This document shows positions 35,806-47,200 of a DNA stretch of 64,000 nucleotides, in pieces. Where the stretch lies: contig JAJNNY010000011.1 of assembly GCA_022453515.1 (NCBI GenBank), forward strand, positions 310,001 through 374,000, read 5' to 3'. The notes beneath the pieces are model-generated. The model was not told where the DNA came from and did not search any database. It saw only the letters and a program-made list of their open reading frames with translations. The stretch is from Astrocystis sublimbata (lineage: Eukaryota > Ascomycota > Sordariomycetes > Xylariales > Xylariaceae). Position 1 is the stretch's first letter, and each line of letters opens with the position of its first letter. The translations under genes and the position numbers were made by a program.

Positions 35806-38685
35806 ATGGAATGCGACATCGCCGCCCAGACCCTCCTGACAGTGTCCTGTCCTGAGCTAACTCGATATGTTTGCAACGCCAAATATATTGATGGATATGA
35901 GCCTGAGCCTCAGACTCTTGCAGGTCATTTGGTCGTACCCCAGACCCCTTCACCATATGCTTTCTTGCGAATAACGACAGATTCTAAACACTATCCGAAG
36001 AATCCCGAGAAAGGTATTGTATTTGGGAGCAAAGAGGATGAGTGTGACATCTTACTCGGCACGAGCGAACGGGGAGGAATCAACAAGCAGCAATTTGCCA
36101 TTCAGTATGACTGGGAAGCCAAAAGATTATACTTGCGCAATCTGGGTTCCAAAGGCACTGAAATTGAAACACGACTACTAGGAAACGTAATACTGCAAAA
36201 GGAGAAGCATGTATTATACGAAGACGAGACTGTCACCATCAAGCTTCCGCATTTCGATATTCAAATTACTCTTCCAGGCCATAGCGGTCACAGAGAGTTG
36301 TTCCTCAAGAATTGGTCGGAATATCATGCTGGCCTCTCCTCAGCGACCCCCAACCTACCGGCTCCGGGGATCAAAACCAATGCAACAAAGTACACGTTGG
36401 GTTCCAGTTACAAGATTATACCACTTGGTCGTGGAGGACAAGCTTCGGTGTACAAGGCAACTGATCGAAAAACTGGCGAAGTGTGCGCCATAAAACATTA
36501 TCACGATCCGCATCATCGCACAGCAAACGAGTTCAACTGCACTCATCGGCTCAACCACGTCAGTATAGTTGGCAGTTGCATTTCTTCGAGTTGATAATAA
36601 CTAATCATTGTCCAGAAACACATCATCCGGGTCTTCTCCCAAGAGCGCTATGACGATGGTACAATCATCAAGATGGAATTCTCAGAGGGCCAAGATCTTC
36701 TCAAAGTAATGCTTCGCGAGCCTCTTACCGGTTACCAGTTCAAGATAGGCTTGAAACAGGTATTGGGCGCCATCGACTATCTTCACGGCGAAGGTATCAC
36801 TCATCGGGATATCAAACCTGAGAACATCATAGTGCATAACCGCTATCCACTTGAGCTCAAACTCGCCGATTTTGGCCTCGCCTCTAAATCGGCACGTCCC
36901 AGGGCGTACGTGGGAACCAAGATATATGCCGCTCCTGAGATCGCGTCGGCATTGGGTGGAATCCCTTACACAAACAAAGTGGATATATGGTCTCTGGGCA
37001 TTATAGCCATGGAGTTCATCTTCCATCTTCCGAAAGGTCGCGAAGCTGGTTTTGAACCATATAAAATTCGAGAATGGGCCAATAAAGTCGTTGATCACCT
37101 ACAATCTTTGCGCGGGCGTGATACAATATGGTACTTTGTGGACAGTTTACTTCGAATCGAACCGGAATCTCGCGCTTCGGCCAAGGATAGCCTACAACAT
37201 GCCTTCTTTACGGCCCCAAGATCCCTCACAGCAACATGTGACCCGATTGATATGATCTGGCGGCATACGCTTGAAGAAGACAGCTATGTCGAGTCATCAA
37301 CGGAGGGCAGCAGTAAGAAGCATATAATCCGACAGAGCCAAGCCTCGGGTCTTCAAAGCAGGCTCCCCATAAGAAGTCGAGCAGTCGAACAAACATTTGT
37401 TCGCGGCCCTGAGGATACCATTCGCGCCCCGTCAGGCAGTGATCCTGCAGGAAACGTCGGTGACCACGGCGATTCGCAACGACCTCGTGGCTCGCGATTG
37501 CCGGGACACAACCAGGAAGCGCAGGTCCAGTCGATGAGGCCCTCGGCGCCGTCAGTGTCCCTACAGGTTACCGCATCTATCCGTCTCCCTTCCATCACGG
37601 ACATGACCACACCAAGCTTCTGGCGGCCTCCGGTCAATGGCATGAGCGTCCAAGGCTTGAATCCTGCTGATGAGGATGGAATGAAGGTGCAAGGTGTCCA
37701 TCAGCCTCCAGTAAATGGCACAAATTTCCAGGGCGTCTATCCTGCTATGGCCGATGGGACGAATCTACAAGGCTTTCAGCAGCTTCAAGCCAATGGCACG
37801 CAGCTCCAAGGCTTCCATCCTGCCATGGTCAATGGTATGGGTATGCAAAGGTTTCATCAGCCTCAAGCAGGTGGTATGAACCCAGAAGGACTTTTTCCTG
37901 CTATGGTTCAAGGTACGAATCTGCTCGGGTCCTATCTCACTCCTGGTAATGGTATGAACCTCCAAGGTTACAACTATGCTCCGGTCAATGGTATGAATCT
38001 ATTACCAGGATTCAATGGCATCGCCAACAACATGGCAGTGCCGAACTACCTGCCAGCTCACAACAACATGGCAGCTCAGAATTACATGCCAGCTCACAAC
38101 AATCTCGAAGACATGAACTTCAACTTCAACCTTGACCCGGCCCTACCTTGGCTCGCACCGGGAGCGGGGGGCTATCAAGCAGCACTTTCCCAAGATCGAT
38201 CGCACAAGGTCGTCAAAGTCGTCATTGGAGGCCGGACGTTCTCGATGCGGCTTTCAGACAACTACGTGAACGCGGCGGAGGTCTGCAACGCGCTGGGTCT
38301 TGACGTGAACCGGGACCAGGGGTACGTGCTGCAGATTCATCCCAAGTGCAGCCAGCACCCGATCGTGGATGGGCAGTGGTGGGTGCCGGCGAAATACGCT
38401 GAGTCTTTCTACGTGCGAGCCAGAGCCCAGCACGGTCATGATCATGAACAAGAAGTTCCGGCACAGGCTGTGCTTCCTCAGGAAGAGGTACAAGCTCCCC
38501 AGGAAGAGATACAAGTCGAACATGACGAGGAGCCGGCCCAAGCCCAGCCAGTGGCAGCGGCAGCACAGCCAACCCCGAGCACCGCCGCCGAGAAGAATAC
38601 AAAGCGCAAGCGAACGGAATCATCCGGGCATCAGCAGGGAGGACCATCCACGAGGCCTAGACTCCAACAGGAACAGGAGGATTAG
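35806..38685 (+). CDS. FHA-domain Ser/Thr kinase fused to KilA-N/APSES-like C-terminal domain
   Basis: Two exons, 35806-36558 and 36616-38685, give 940 residues. An FHA domain (about 65-155: IVFGSKEDECDILLG, GINKQQF, LRNLGSKGTEI) would bind phosphothreonine peptides. The kinase domain (about 200-450) is complete: LGRGGQASVYKA, AIK (K230), HRDIKPEN (D315), DFG (336-338), APE (357-359). Residues 591-748 are Asn/Gly/Met/Gln-rich with a repeating NGMNLQGF unit. Residues 783-853 (IGGRTFSMRLSDNYVNAAEV, later DGQWWVPAKYAESF) fit the KilA-N/APSES DNA-binding pattern, as in Mbp1 or StuA where D-x-[WY]-VNAT and GTW-[IV]-P stand at the same places. The end is Glu/Gln-rich with a KRKR signal. FHA plus kinase resembles Chk2/Dun1-type kinases; the third domain is unusual. 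The APSES assignment is by eye. Confidence 0.85.
37633..38106 (+). repeat. Coding repeat NGMNLQGF(H/Y)PAM
   Basis: About ten degenerate units of 13-16 codons encode the low-complexity linker between the kinase and the C-terminal domain. Composition (Asn, Gly, Met, Gln, few charges) is prion-like. A later pair of units reads NYxPAHNNMA. Confidence 0.75.
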
Positions 38686-40574
38686 CCACATGAACGGCGT
38701 TGATGTGTTCTGGGAGCAAGCAACAAGGATGAACACACCTGGACTGGACCATCGGCGGGCGTTTTGTTTTCTACGAGGATTGACGAACGCAGCGAACTTT
38801 CCTAGCTGGCTACTCGGTAATTCACACACAATTGCAACTTAAGGAGGTAGCAAATTGACAGCGTTTTGTATTTTTACGATTTGATTCATTGCCTGTTCTG
38901 CTGTTCATACCCCAGCCTGTAATTCAGTAATTACATCCGCACCTCCCTAGGTAGTAATTACGTTGTATTAAAACCACTTGCTTTCGACACATCAATTCTG
39001 ACTGACCCGGCCTGCTAGCCTAGCCTGCCACTTAGGTAGACCGAGACATCCATTGTTGCCCAGGGACTTGAGCCTCTGCCATTGGCTCTCAGAATGAATT
39101 GCCTATCTGCATGGAAGTAGCCAACAGCTCAGGTCAAGTTCAACCCCCCCCCCCAGGTTTTCGGTGTGAAGTGTGGTGCGCAGTCAAGGTGTGCCTCCTA
39201 GTGGAACCTTTCCGTCGTTAGGGACTGCGATACACCTCCGCGTGCTACGAAATGCCTCTATCAAGAAGTCCCACATGTTTGCGTTGTACAGTCTCCTGCC
39301 CATGTGGAACATATAAACCGGCCCAGCATACAGAAACGGTGCCAATCCCGCAAAGCCAGCGCTTAGGGATGACTCACTGTACCATATCACTACTGATTAT
39401 ACGAGAATTCCTTGTGCCCCAGCCCAGTGGCGTGCGTTCTCACAAACCCAACCCAGCCCAGCGGCACATCTATCGAGAGATGACCCAGTTCGCCAGGGAG
39501 TCTGTGCTCGGCCCGTGCCACCACCCTTCATGCGGTAAGCAAGCTACCTTCCCTCTGGTATTTTTCTTGCCGCTGCGATAACACGTGTAAGAAATTTGCC
39601 ACCAACGTGAGCGCGCAGGCCAGGCCAGGCCCACGTCGAAGGCAGGGAGATGGAGCTGACAACTAGCGGCACCGGCGCCAGCGCCAAATCACGTTACCAC
39701 GATGTCCTCCCTTTCCGGGTCAGCTGCGCATGCTGGAGAGATTGTCTGAAAGCCCAATATAATACCACAAAAGCGGACAGTTACACGGTTTCAGACACGG
39801 TGGCAACTTCCCCAGGTCAGTTCGCGAACCGCCTTACCCTGCTCTGGACCCAGACGATGGATTGTCCGTGGTTGGCTAGTTACTGAAAAGAGTGATGAGT
39901 CAACCTTAATCATGGGGATCTCTCATGCTGTGATACGTTTACTGACATCTACGGGCGTACAGAATCAAAAATGAATAGAGTAGTCGGAGCCGAAGAGGTG
40001 GGTGACTGTGATAGGGTCCCTTGGAATACCTAGGATCGACGGCCCCCCTTGTCAGAGCTAGCGGCTATGGGAATTGTTCTCTCATAACAAAATCACATCC
40101 TTAGCGAGAGACGAGCAGTCGCAAACCTTTTGGGCACATCTCCTTTGAATTCGGGGTAAAGAAATTGTACGAGCTAGTCTGCTTAATGACTATGATGTTT
40201 CCCTCTCGTCGCGCAAGCAAGCGTGGAAGAAGGGAAGGAAAATCCAAACCGCTGAACCCTCCCGCTAAACTGACTTGATTCTGATTAGCTATGTCTGCAT
40301 GAATGAAGCAGCATTAGGTATAGCCTCAAGGACATGCTTTGAACAGTTACTCCTTAGGATCAATACCACCCAGCAATCGCACCAACCTAATAACCAGCCA
40401 GTTCTACTCCTAACTCAGAGGCGATGCCTTATCTTTCAATAGTCATATTCCCATAGCCAAGTACTGAACCCCCAACCCTTAACAATGACTATAGCGAATG
40501 GAGGACCTTGACATCTATTCGAGCAAACAACAGTGGAAAGTCTGAAAGCCCGGAGCCAGGATAAAGCGATATCT
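38686..40574. other. Intergenic, no gene supported
   Basis: Holds a run of 11 C at 39144-39154 and several short frames (39252-39581, 39650-39886) without motif. The 3' UTRs of the kinase gene and the F-box gene converge here. Confidence 0.5.
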
Positions 40575-41693
40575 TCAACTCAGGGTTCGATTAGTGAAGA
40601 GGACGTCTTCAATCCATGCGATGTGATCTTGAGACATTATCGTGGAAGTGCGAATCCGATCAAATTCCTCTTGTCTGGTATGTTCCGGCCATTTTATAAA
40701 AGATTCCAGTGAACCAAGAACGCGCAACGCAACCATGTTGGGAGCTTCTTCATCCGCGCAAGCATTGCGAAAGCCTTCCAGAGTGAGTTCCCAGGATTTA
40801 TTGGGATCGGCGGGAAGACGAGCGCCGGCTTGCATGACCCAGAAGAGCTTCCGAAGTGCATTCTCATCCCACGGGCCAGTAAGAAGATGATCTGGTATCT
40901 TGGTGTCGCAATGAAGGGCAATCCAGGTGCTAGAAGACAAAATCAAGCGCATGGGGGCTTGTGTCAAGAGCGCTTGGAATGCATCATAGTCGCGATAGAA
41001 ATAGCGCGTCATTTCTTGGGTCACACTGTCACCAAACAGGGCCTCGTTGACTAGATTAGAATGGGGCTCATATGGGTCGGTCCATAGCGGGATGTCCATG
41101 AAGGGTCGATTTCGGGCGTGAAGCTGAACCCACATGTGCCAACAATCGAGAATCATATCGATCGTCGTCCACGAACAGGCCAACAGGTCAGACTACATAA
41201 CATTAGCAGCTAGCATTCGGACTCGGAGATGGGAAGACGCAACTTGAAATCCAGGCTCGCCTCCGAAACGATCCCCGTCCGTGTCCCATCCTGGGTAACT
41301 GCGGACTGCGAACACCTCATGCCCACGAGGATCCCTAAAATTAAAGCCATAGTATCGGAGTCGGATGCAGCCAGACCACACCTCCCACGTTGGCCCGAAT
41401 GCCAAGAGAAATGTCCTCATCAGCGTAGAACGGCCGGAGAGGATGCGGCCGAGGCGGGGACTGGCGCGTGGAAAGTTGACTTCTTCGCTCAGCCACAAAA
41501 TGGACTCGAGGATCTCGAGGGGCAGTGTGCTCTCCATCTTGGAGATTTTCTTGGAGGCTTTGGAGAGACGGTGCTTGGCTGCGTTCTCATGGTTGCGAGC
41601 TTTCTTGGGCGGGCGTTTGGGCGGAGCAGCGAAGGCGACCTGGTCTCCCACGGCACGTCGCTTCCCGCGCACCTTGATTGGGGTCAAATCCAT
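40575..41693 (-). CDS. F-box-like protein of a multicopy fungal family
   Basis: Two exons, 41693-41244 and 41192-40575, give 355 residues. A basic N-terminal stretch (KVRGKRRAV; PPKRPPKKARNHENAAKHRL) leads to an F-box-like segment at about 56-100 (LPLEILESILWLSEEVNFPR, then LGRILSGRSTLMRTFLLAFG). F-box proteins present substrates to SCF ubiquitin ligases. The body (TWEVWSGCIRLRYYG; SDLLACSWTTIDMILDCWHMW; FQALLTQAPMRLIL) resembles short F-box proteins expanded in Sordariomycetes. The 51-nt intron has an uncommon donor (GTTGCG), a good branch site (TGCTAAT) and TAG acceptor. An in-frame ATG at 41918 would add 75 residues of unlikely composition, so 41693 is preferred. The substrate is unknown. 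Confidence 0.75.
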
Positions 41694-42537
41694 GGGTCGT
41701 GTGATTTGCAGGTACGCATGTACCTGTGAATGAAGATTCCGGCCATTCAGTTGTTTGGTAACTGCCCAGTGAAGCTTGGAGTTCCAATGGGACAGGACGA
41801 TGGCACAGGACGATGTGCGTGTAAGTCCAAGCCTCCAAGGTCGCAGCGAGGGGAGCCGCAACGAGCCCAGCGCGGCGGTACTCGTCTGCGACCCCGGCCC
41901 CCTAGCGCCATAATGCAACGCAACAAGTACCTAGGTGGTATCCAATTGCCCCTCGCAATATATCATATCAGTCCACCATACAATGGTATAATTATGGTTG
42001 ATTACTCGGCGACGACCTGATATTATATTTGAGCTTATTCAGAAAGTAGTCTACAGATTTTAAGATAATTATGATGGGATTGAGTAGGAGATTGGTTTAA
42101 CCTTGAACTTGAAGTACCTACATGTAGATATCTTTTTGATTAGGTAATATACGCCTGGCTTGCCTGGCAACTGCCAAGCGGGCGCGTAAGTGCGTGCAGG
42201 ATGCAGATGCGCACCGGGCAGCTGCCACTGCCACAGCGTTCATGTCGTCCAGTACAGTGGTACATGCAGATGGGGGTACCTGGAGTAGGTACCTACCCGA
42301 GTACCCTACTGCGTCACTGCTACCCGCAGCAATTTTTTGATTTTGGGACGGCCCGCGCTTATCAACTAGATAGATCCTGCCCAGTGGTGAGTGAAGCTTG
42401 GTGACGATGTCCAACATCCTCTACATCCTCTGCGTGTAGCTCCCTCCCGAGATGCTGCCGCCAATGGATTCCTAAGGCAGTCGACATCGCCTCACCCACA
42501 GCATCGCCCTAGCCCAGCTAAGTCTTTATTCGTCCAG
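41694..42537. promoter_or_regulatory. Divergent intergenic region (F-box gene / Mg2+ transporter gene)
   Basis: 844 bp between start codons pointing apart. An AT-rich core at about 41940-42080 and repeated GGTACCT-like steps at 42275-42310. No clear TATA box. An in-frame ATG at 42391 lies upstream of the chosen transporter start. Confidence 0.4.
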
Positions 42538-44227
42538 ATGGCCTCGCTTCGACCGCCTGTGCCCTCGGCCGGGCTGTTGCGCTTCCTTCGCCAGCAAACC
42601 GAGATCCTCAGCTTCTTCTGCGCCAACCCCAACATCTCCTCCCTCTCCGCCGGAAGGTCCACCCGCAGAATCCAATGCGCCGCGAGATGCCCACCAGAAC
42701 CGCTACAGGCCGGCATGCTGGACCTCCAGCCGCTCCTCCCCACCCGCGGCACCCTCAGGATCAAGCGCTCGCCTTATCCGAACCTGGCCCTACGTCGCCA
42801 ACACAACCCCCCTGCGCGCAAGCCCAAGCCTTGCCGCCCCGCATGGCAAGAATGGCTCTGGGGCTTCGGCCAACGAAGGCGCGGCCAGCCCTTGGAGCCC
42901 GACGACCTCCCCGATGGCGATGGCGAGGCCGGCAACAACTCCATGTTCAGCAGCCGCCGCCAGCTTAGCAAGAAGGCCGCCTCTGAGCCACGCCTTCGCT
43001 GTACCGAGGTCGACGACAATGGTAACGTCATGCTCGTCGACAGCGAGTTCAAGAAGAGCGAGTTAATAGCCAGGGTACGAGCAGACCGCCTACCACGCTC
43101 AGTTGCCTAATTGCCTAATTGCCCAGCTGACGCCCTACAGTTTGGCCTTTTACCACGCGACTTGCGCAAGATCGACTCGTCCAATCTGCCGCACATCCTC
43201 GTCCGTCCCACCTCGATCCTGCTCAACCTGCTCCACCTCAAGGTCCTGATCAAGCACAACACCGTGCTCCTGTTCGACGTATACGGTACGAAAGCCTCCT
43301 ATCCGCAGTCTGCCTTCATGTACGACCTGCAAGGGAAGCTCCAGCAGAAAGCACCAGCTACCAACGGCGGTCTCCCTTACGAATTCCGTGCCCTCGAGGC
43401 CGTTCTACAATCCGTCACCCAGGAGCTAGAAGCCGACTTCGAGGCTGTGCGCGACCCCGTTATTCGCATTTTGGGCGAGCTCGAGGACGACATTGACCGT
43501 CACAAACTGCGTGTTCTCCTGATCCTGTCGAAACGGGTCAGCACCTTCGAGCAGAAAGCGAAGCTTGTCCGAGATGCCATTGAGGAGCTGCTCGAAGCCG
43601 ACGACGATCTGGTAGCCATGTACCTGACCGAAAAATCCCACGACATCACAAGGCAACTTGACGACCACACTGAAGTGGAGATGCTGTTGGAGTCCTACTA
43701 CAAATTATGCGACGAAATTGTGCAGGAAGCCCAGAACTTAGTGTCCTCCATCCGCAACACCGAGGAAATGTGAGTTGAAAGCCGTCAGCCCCTTTTCCTG
43801 ACGATCTCACTAACACATGCCCTTCAGCATCCGCGCCATTCTGGACGCCAACCGCAACTCGCTGATGCTGCTTGACCTCAAGTTCAGCGTCGGAACTCTA
43901 GGCCTAGCCATGGGCACCTTCATCGCCGGTCTCTACGGCGCCAACCTCGAGAATTTCATAGAGGAAACCAATTGGGGCTTCGGCGCCGTCACCGCCATCT
44001 CCGTCATCATGTCTCTCCTGGTGTGCAGGTACGGCCTCTCCAAGCTGCGACACCTGCAGCGCATCAAGATGCAGGGCGAATCGCCCGTCGGTCGTGACAG
44101 GGACTACCACTGGTTCCACGACGACGGCCACGTGGGACTGCTCGATCCTCGCAACCGCGAGAAGCTGCGCCGCCTGCAGATGAGCAAGGCCGATGATAAG
44201 AAGGCGCCCAAGAAGAGATGGTGGTAA
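42538..44227 (+). CDS. mrs2: Mitochondrial inner-membrane Mg2+ transporter, Mrs2/Lpe10 (CorA) family, with GAN signature
   Basis: Three exons, 42538-43074, 43141-43769 and 43828-44227, give 521 residues. Mrs2-type channels admit Mg2+ to the mitochondrial matrix as homo-oligomers. The N-terminus (MASLRPPVPSAGLLRFLRQQ) is an arginine-bearing amphipathic presequence. The soluble domain has the family blocks GLLPRDLRKIDSSNLPHILV, LPYEFRALEAVLQSV and LEDDIDRHKLRVLLILSKRV. Two membrane helices follow (LMLLDLKFSVGTLGLAMGTF; FGAVTAISVIMSLLVCRYGL). The loop motif after helix 1, normally YGMN, reads YGAN (G426-A427-N428; codon GCC), although the surrounding NLENFIEETNWGF is typical. The tail is basic (KKAPKKRWW). 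An in-frame ATG at 42391 would add 49 residues that look less like a presequence. Confidence 0.93.
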
Positions 44228-47200
44228 ACTAAAGTAAAGTAAGGAAGACGCCCTGCCCGAGCTTGAGAGGGCTCATGAAGTGTTCTGTCGTCACGATGTA
44301 TAATACATGCATATGTTTGTTTGGAATAGGGAGGTAGGCATTGCATGTCTGGGCATAGATTTCAATTTGTGCGCATATCGGCGTTTCAAAGAAAGGGCTG
44401 ATGATGGATAATCTTTGTAGACTATGGTGCTGGTGCTGGTGCTGGTGGTTGTGAGAGGGGAGGGGCGGCTTGCGTTGTTGCATTACCCCTCTGCCTGTGT
44501 CGAAGAGTAACATTCCCACCTCAAAGCGATTTGACTAGGTACTATCGGGGACATTTCGAAACATTAGTTGATATAATACCCATGATAGCGCTGCAATTCC
44601 TATCCTCCTCCACATCCACATACGATGACAACTACTGCTTTTCTGTTGGCTTTGTAGCCCTTAGGCGCTGTTGTTTTTGAGTCCAGTTTTCGTGATATGA
44701 GACAAGTCCAAGCCAGCGGAGAGGGGGAGGCTGTAACTTGGTTCGAGAGCTCAGACACACCTGTCTTGTCGCGAATAGGCCTGCTGTGCGTTGCATGTCA
44801 CCTTCATATCGATCGTCCGTGCAGTTATAGGGGCTTGTATTTCTTGCCCCGCCCGTAGTAGTTCGAATGAAGTGCCTGCTGTCGATATACAATAAGCCCT
44901 GACTAAAACTACCAACTTTCAATACGCTGAATGGACCTTCCACCCTGACGTATCCCATAAACACAACAGCGCCGTATCTCATACACGATCGTTTTTTTCA
45001 AAAGAGTATCTATCGCGAATTGAATATCTGCATCAGCCAATGTAGGAATGAACAGACAGGGAGGACTCAACGCCTCATGACCTAGCCTGCTTTGATTATC
45101 GCGAAGTCTGTGTGTGCGCACAAGAGTTCAACCTACCTACGCGACTTATCTGGCTAAAACCCACGATTGAAAAATTGTAGGAGCGCTCTTTGTCTTTTCT
45201 TTTCAGGCGCGGCTGAAGCAGGAATGATGAGGCACAAGTGACAAGACTACCTATCATCGAGGCTGCCAGCCAATTACTTAGAAGCCGGTGATTTCCCTCT
45301 CCCTGGGATCTCGTCAGTGCCGCAACTTTTGTGATTACTATAGTAAGTGTGTGTGTGTGTGTTTGTTGAGCTGAATGAAATGCGGTGATTAGAATTTTCT
45401 CATGTTGGGTTAGGCAACGGCTTCGTGTCATCAGTTTGAATTCATATTTGGTGATAATAGTGACGGGCTCGCAACTTTGTATACATGCAGTTTTATAATT
45501 ACTGATTATCCCTCGATTTTACCTTCGTAGCGGCTGTGAGAATCGCTTGCCATTGTTGAGTTTGCATTGGTTGCCGAATATTCTGCGAGGCATCTATATT
45601 GTAATCCTAATTTGAGATTGTTATCTTAATGAAGGATTACACAACATCGTTCTAATATATAATAGCAGTGGTAAGAAATTTGTAGTCAGAGTCGTAGTCA
45701 GACATCTAATAACCGCAAGTTTATCAGTGTTAAGAATTTACCCAATCACTAGATAATTGAAGATGACACTCCGAAGGTCATCGAAATTCTGTCAAATAAC
45801 ATATTTATTGCCACCTTATTTTTCAGTTTCATCTCTTTGTAATATCTACTGGCAGTCGTTACAAATGAACGATGAAGAATGCAAGATCTTCTCCTTCTTA
45901 TATCTTTCAAACATCTTATTATGGCTTCTAGTTAAACCTAGTATTTTTTTGCAGTTTGAAATACCGCCACTCAAATTTGTGTGTGCGAGTCTTGTCCCAT
46001 TCTACGTGATGACCATAATGCTCAAATATGAGACTTCGATAAGGCCGACGAGAGATTCTTCATAAAGTTTTGAAGATAGCATCGCTTATGGGTGTTATTA
46101 TTAATACGGCAACTCATGAGAGGTTCTAGAACTGGATCGTATAAAGTACGTAAGACTTCCGAACCCGACGTATCAGGACTATTCATGATTAGTATATCCG
46201 TGGGGATCAACGGAGCCATTTGTCACCTGAGCATGGGCTGACTTGAGTCCTACTGACACTCAACACCGATATAAGCATCACACAATATCCTCGCCTACAT
46301 CGGCGTGATGGGGAAAAAGTACCTCTGTGACTAGAATGTGTAACACCAAGCACAATGATCACGATCGATACTAAATCTGCTCACCTCTGACTCACAGATG
46401 TAGGTCAGCGCTATTGCGATGGCGGCGGCGGCAAGCTTCATCTCTTTCGTACCAAGACTTGTGCTATCTACGTATGTGTTCCATTAACTCGGCTTTGGCC
46501 ACGGCGCACATCCTCCTCGTATGATGCTGTGATACTCACAAACCTTCGACTTACGTGCGGGGGCTGGAAACTTTTCCTTTTGAGAATGATTATGTGAAGA
46601 AGGTTATTTGAAACCTTCTTCTAAAAATATGCTCATACCCCATGCGTTCCTCCGGTTGCGGCGCATAAGGGTTCACACTCTTTGTGGCGTGGCATCCTGG
46701 CGCTGGGCGAATAAGATTGCGGGGGGCATGTAATAGGCAGCAAGGTCCACGATGGTGAGAGTCACACATTGCTATCTAGTCATGGCCTCCGAAGGCATCA
46801 TCTGTGTGACGTTGCTCCAACCGTATAGCCAGGCTCCCAATGTGAGTCGCAACCCAGAGTGAGTAGGGTATGTACCTACCTAATCATACCGTCATGTGAC
46901 AACTGATATGATCTCGGTTTCAAGAAGCTTAGGTAGCTCCGACACCACGCGGGCGGCAAGAAGAGAGATAGATAGATGATGTGCGACACACGTGACATGC
47001 AGAATACGGTCCGAAGTTAATGGCGAGATTGAACAGGAGACGAGAACACAGTCTGGACTATGATAGATGTGTCTTCGCCATCGCCGAGCGGGGAGAATGG
47101 CCCAGATGGCGGCGGACGGCGGACGGTGTTCACGTGCCAGCGGCTTGCTCCGCCACCTCCTCCGCTTCACAATCTGGGGATCCTTGCCAGAAAAGGACCT

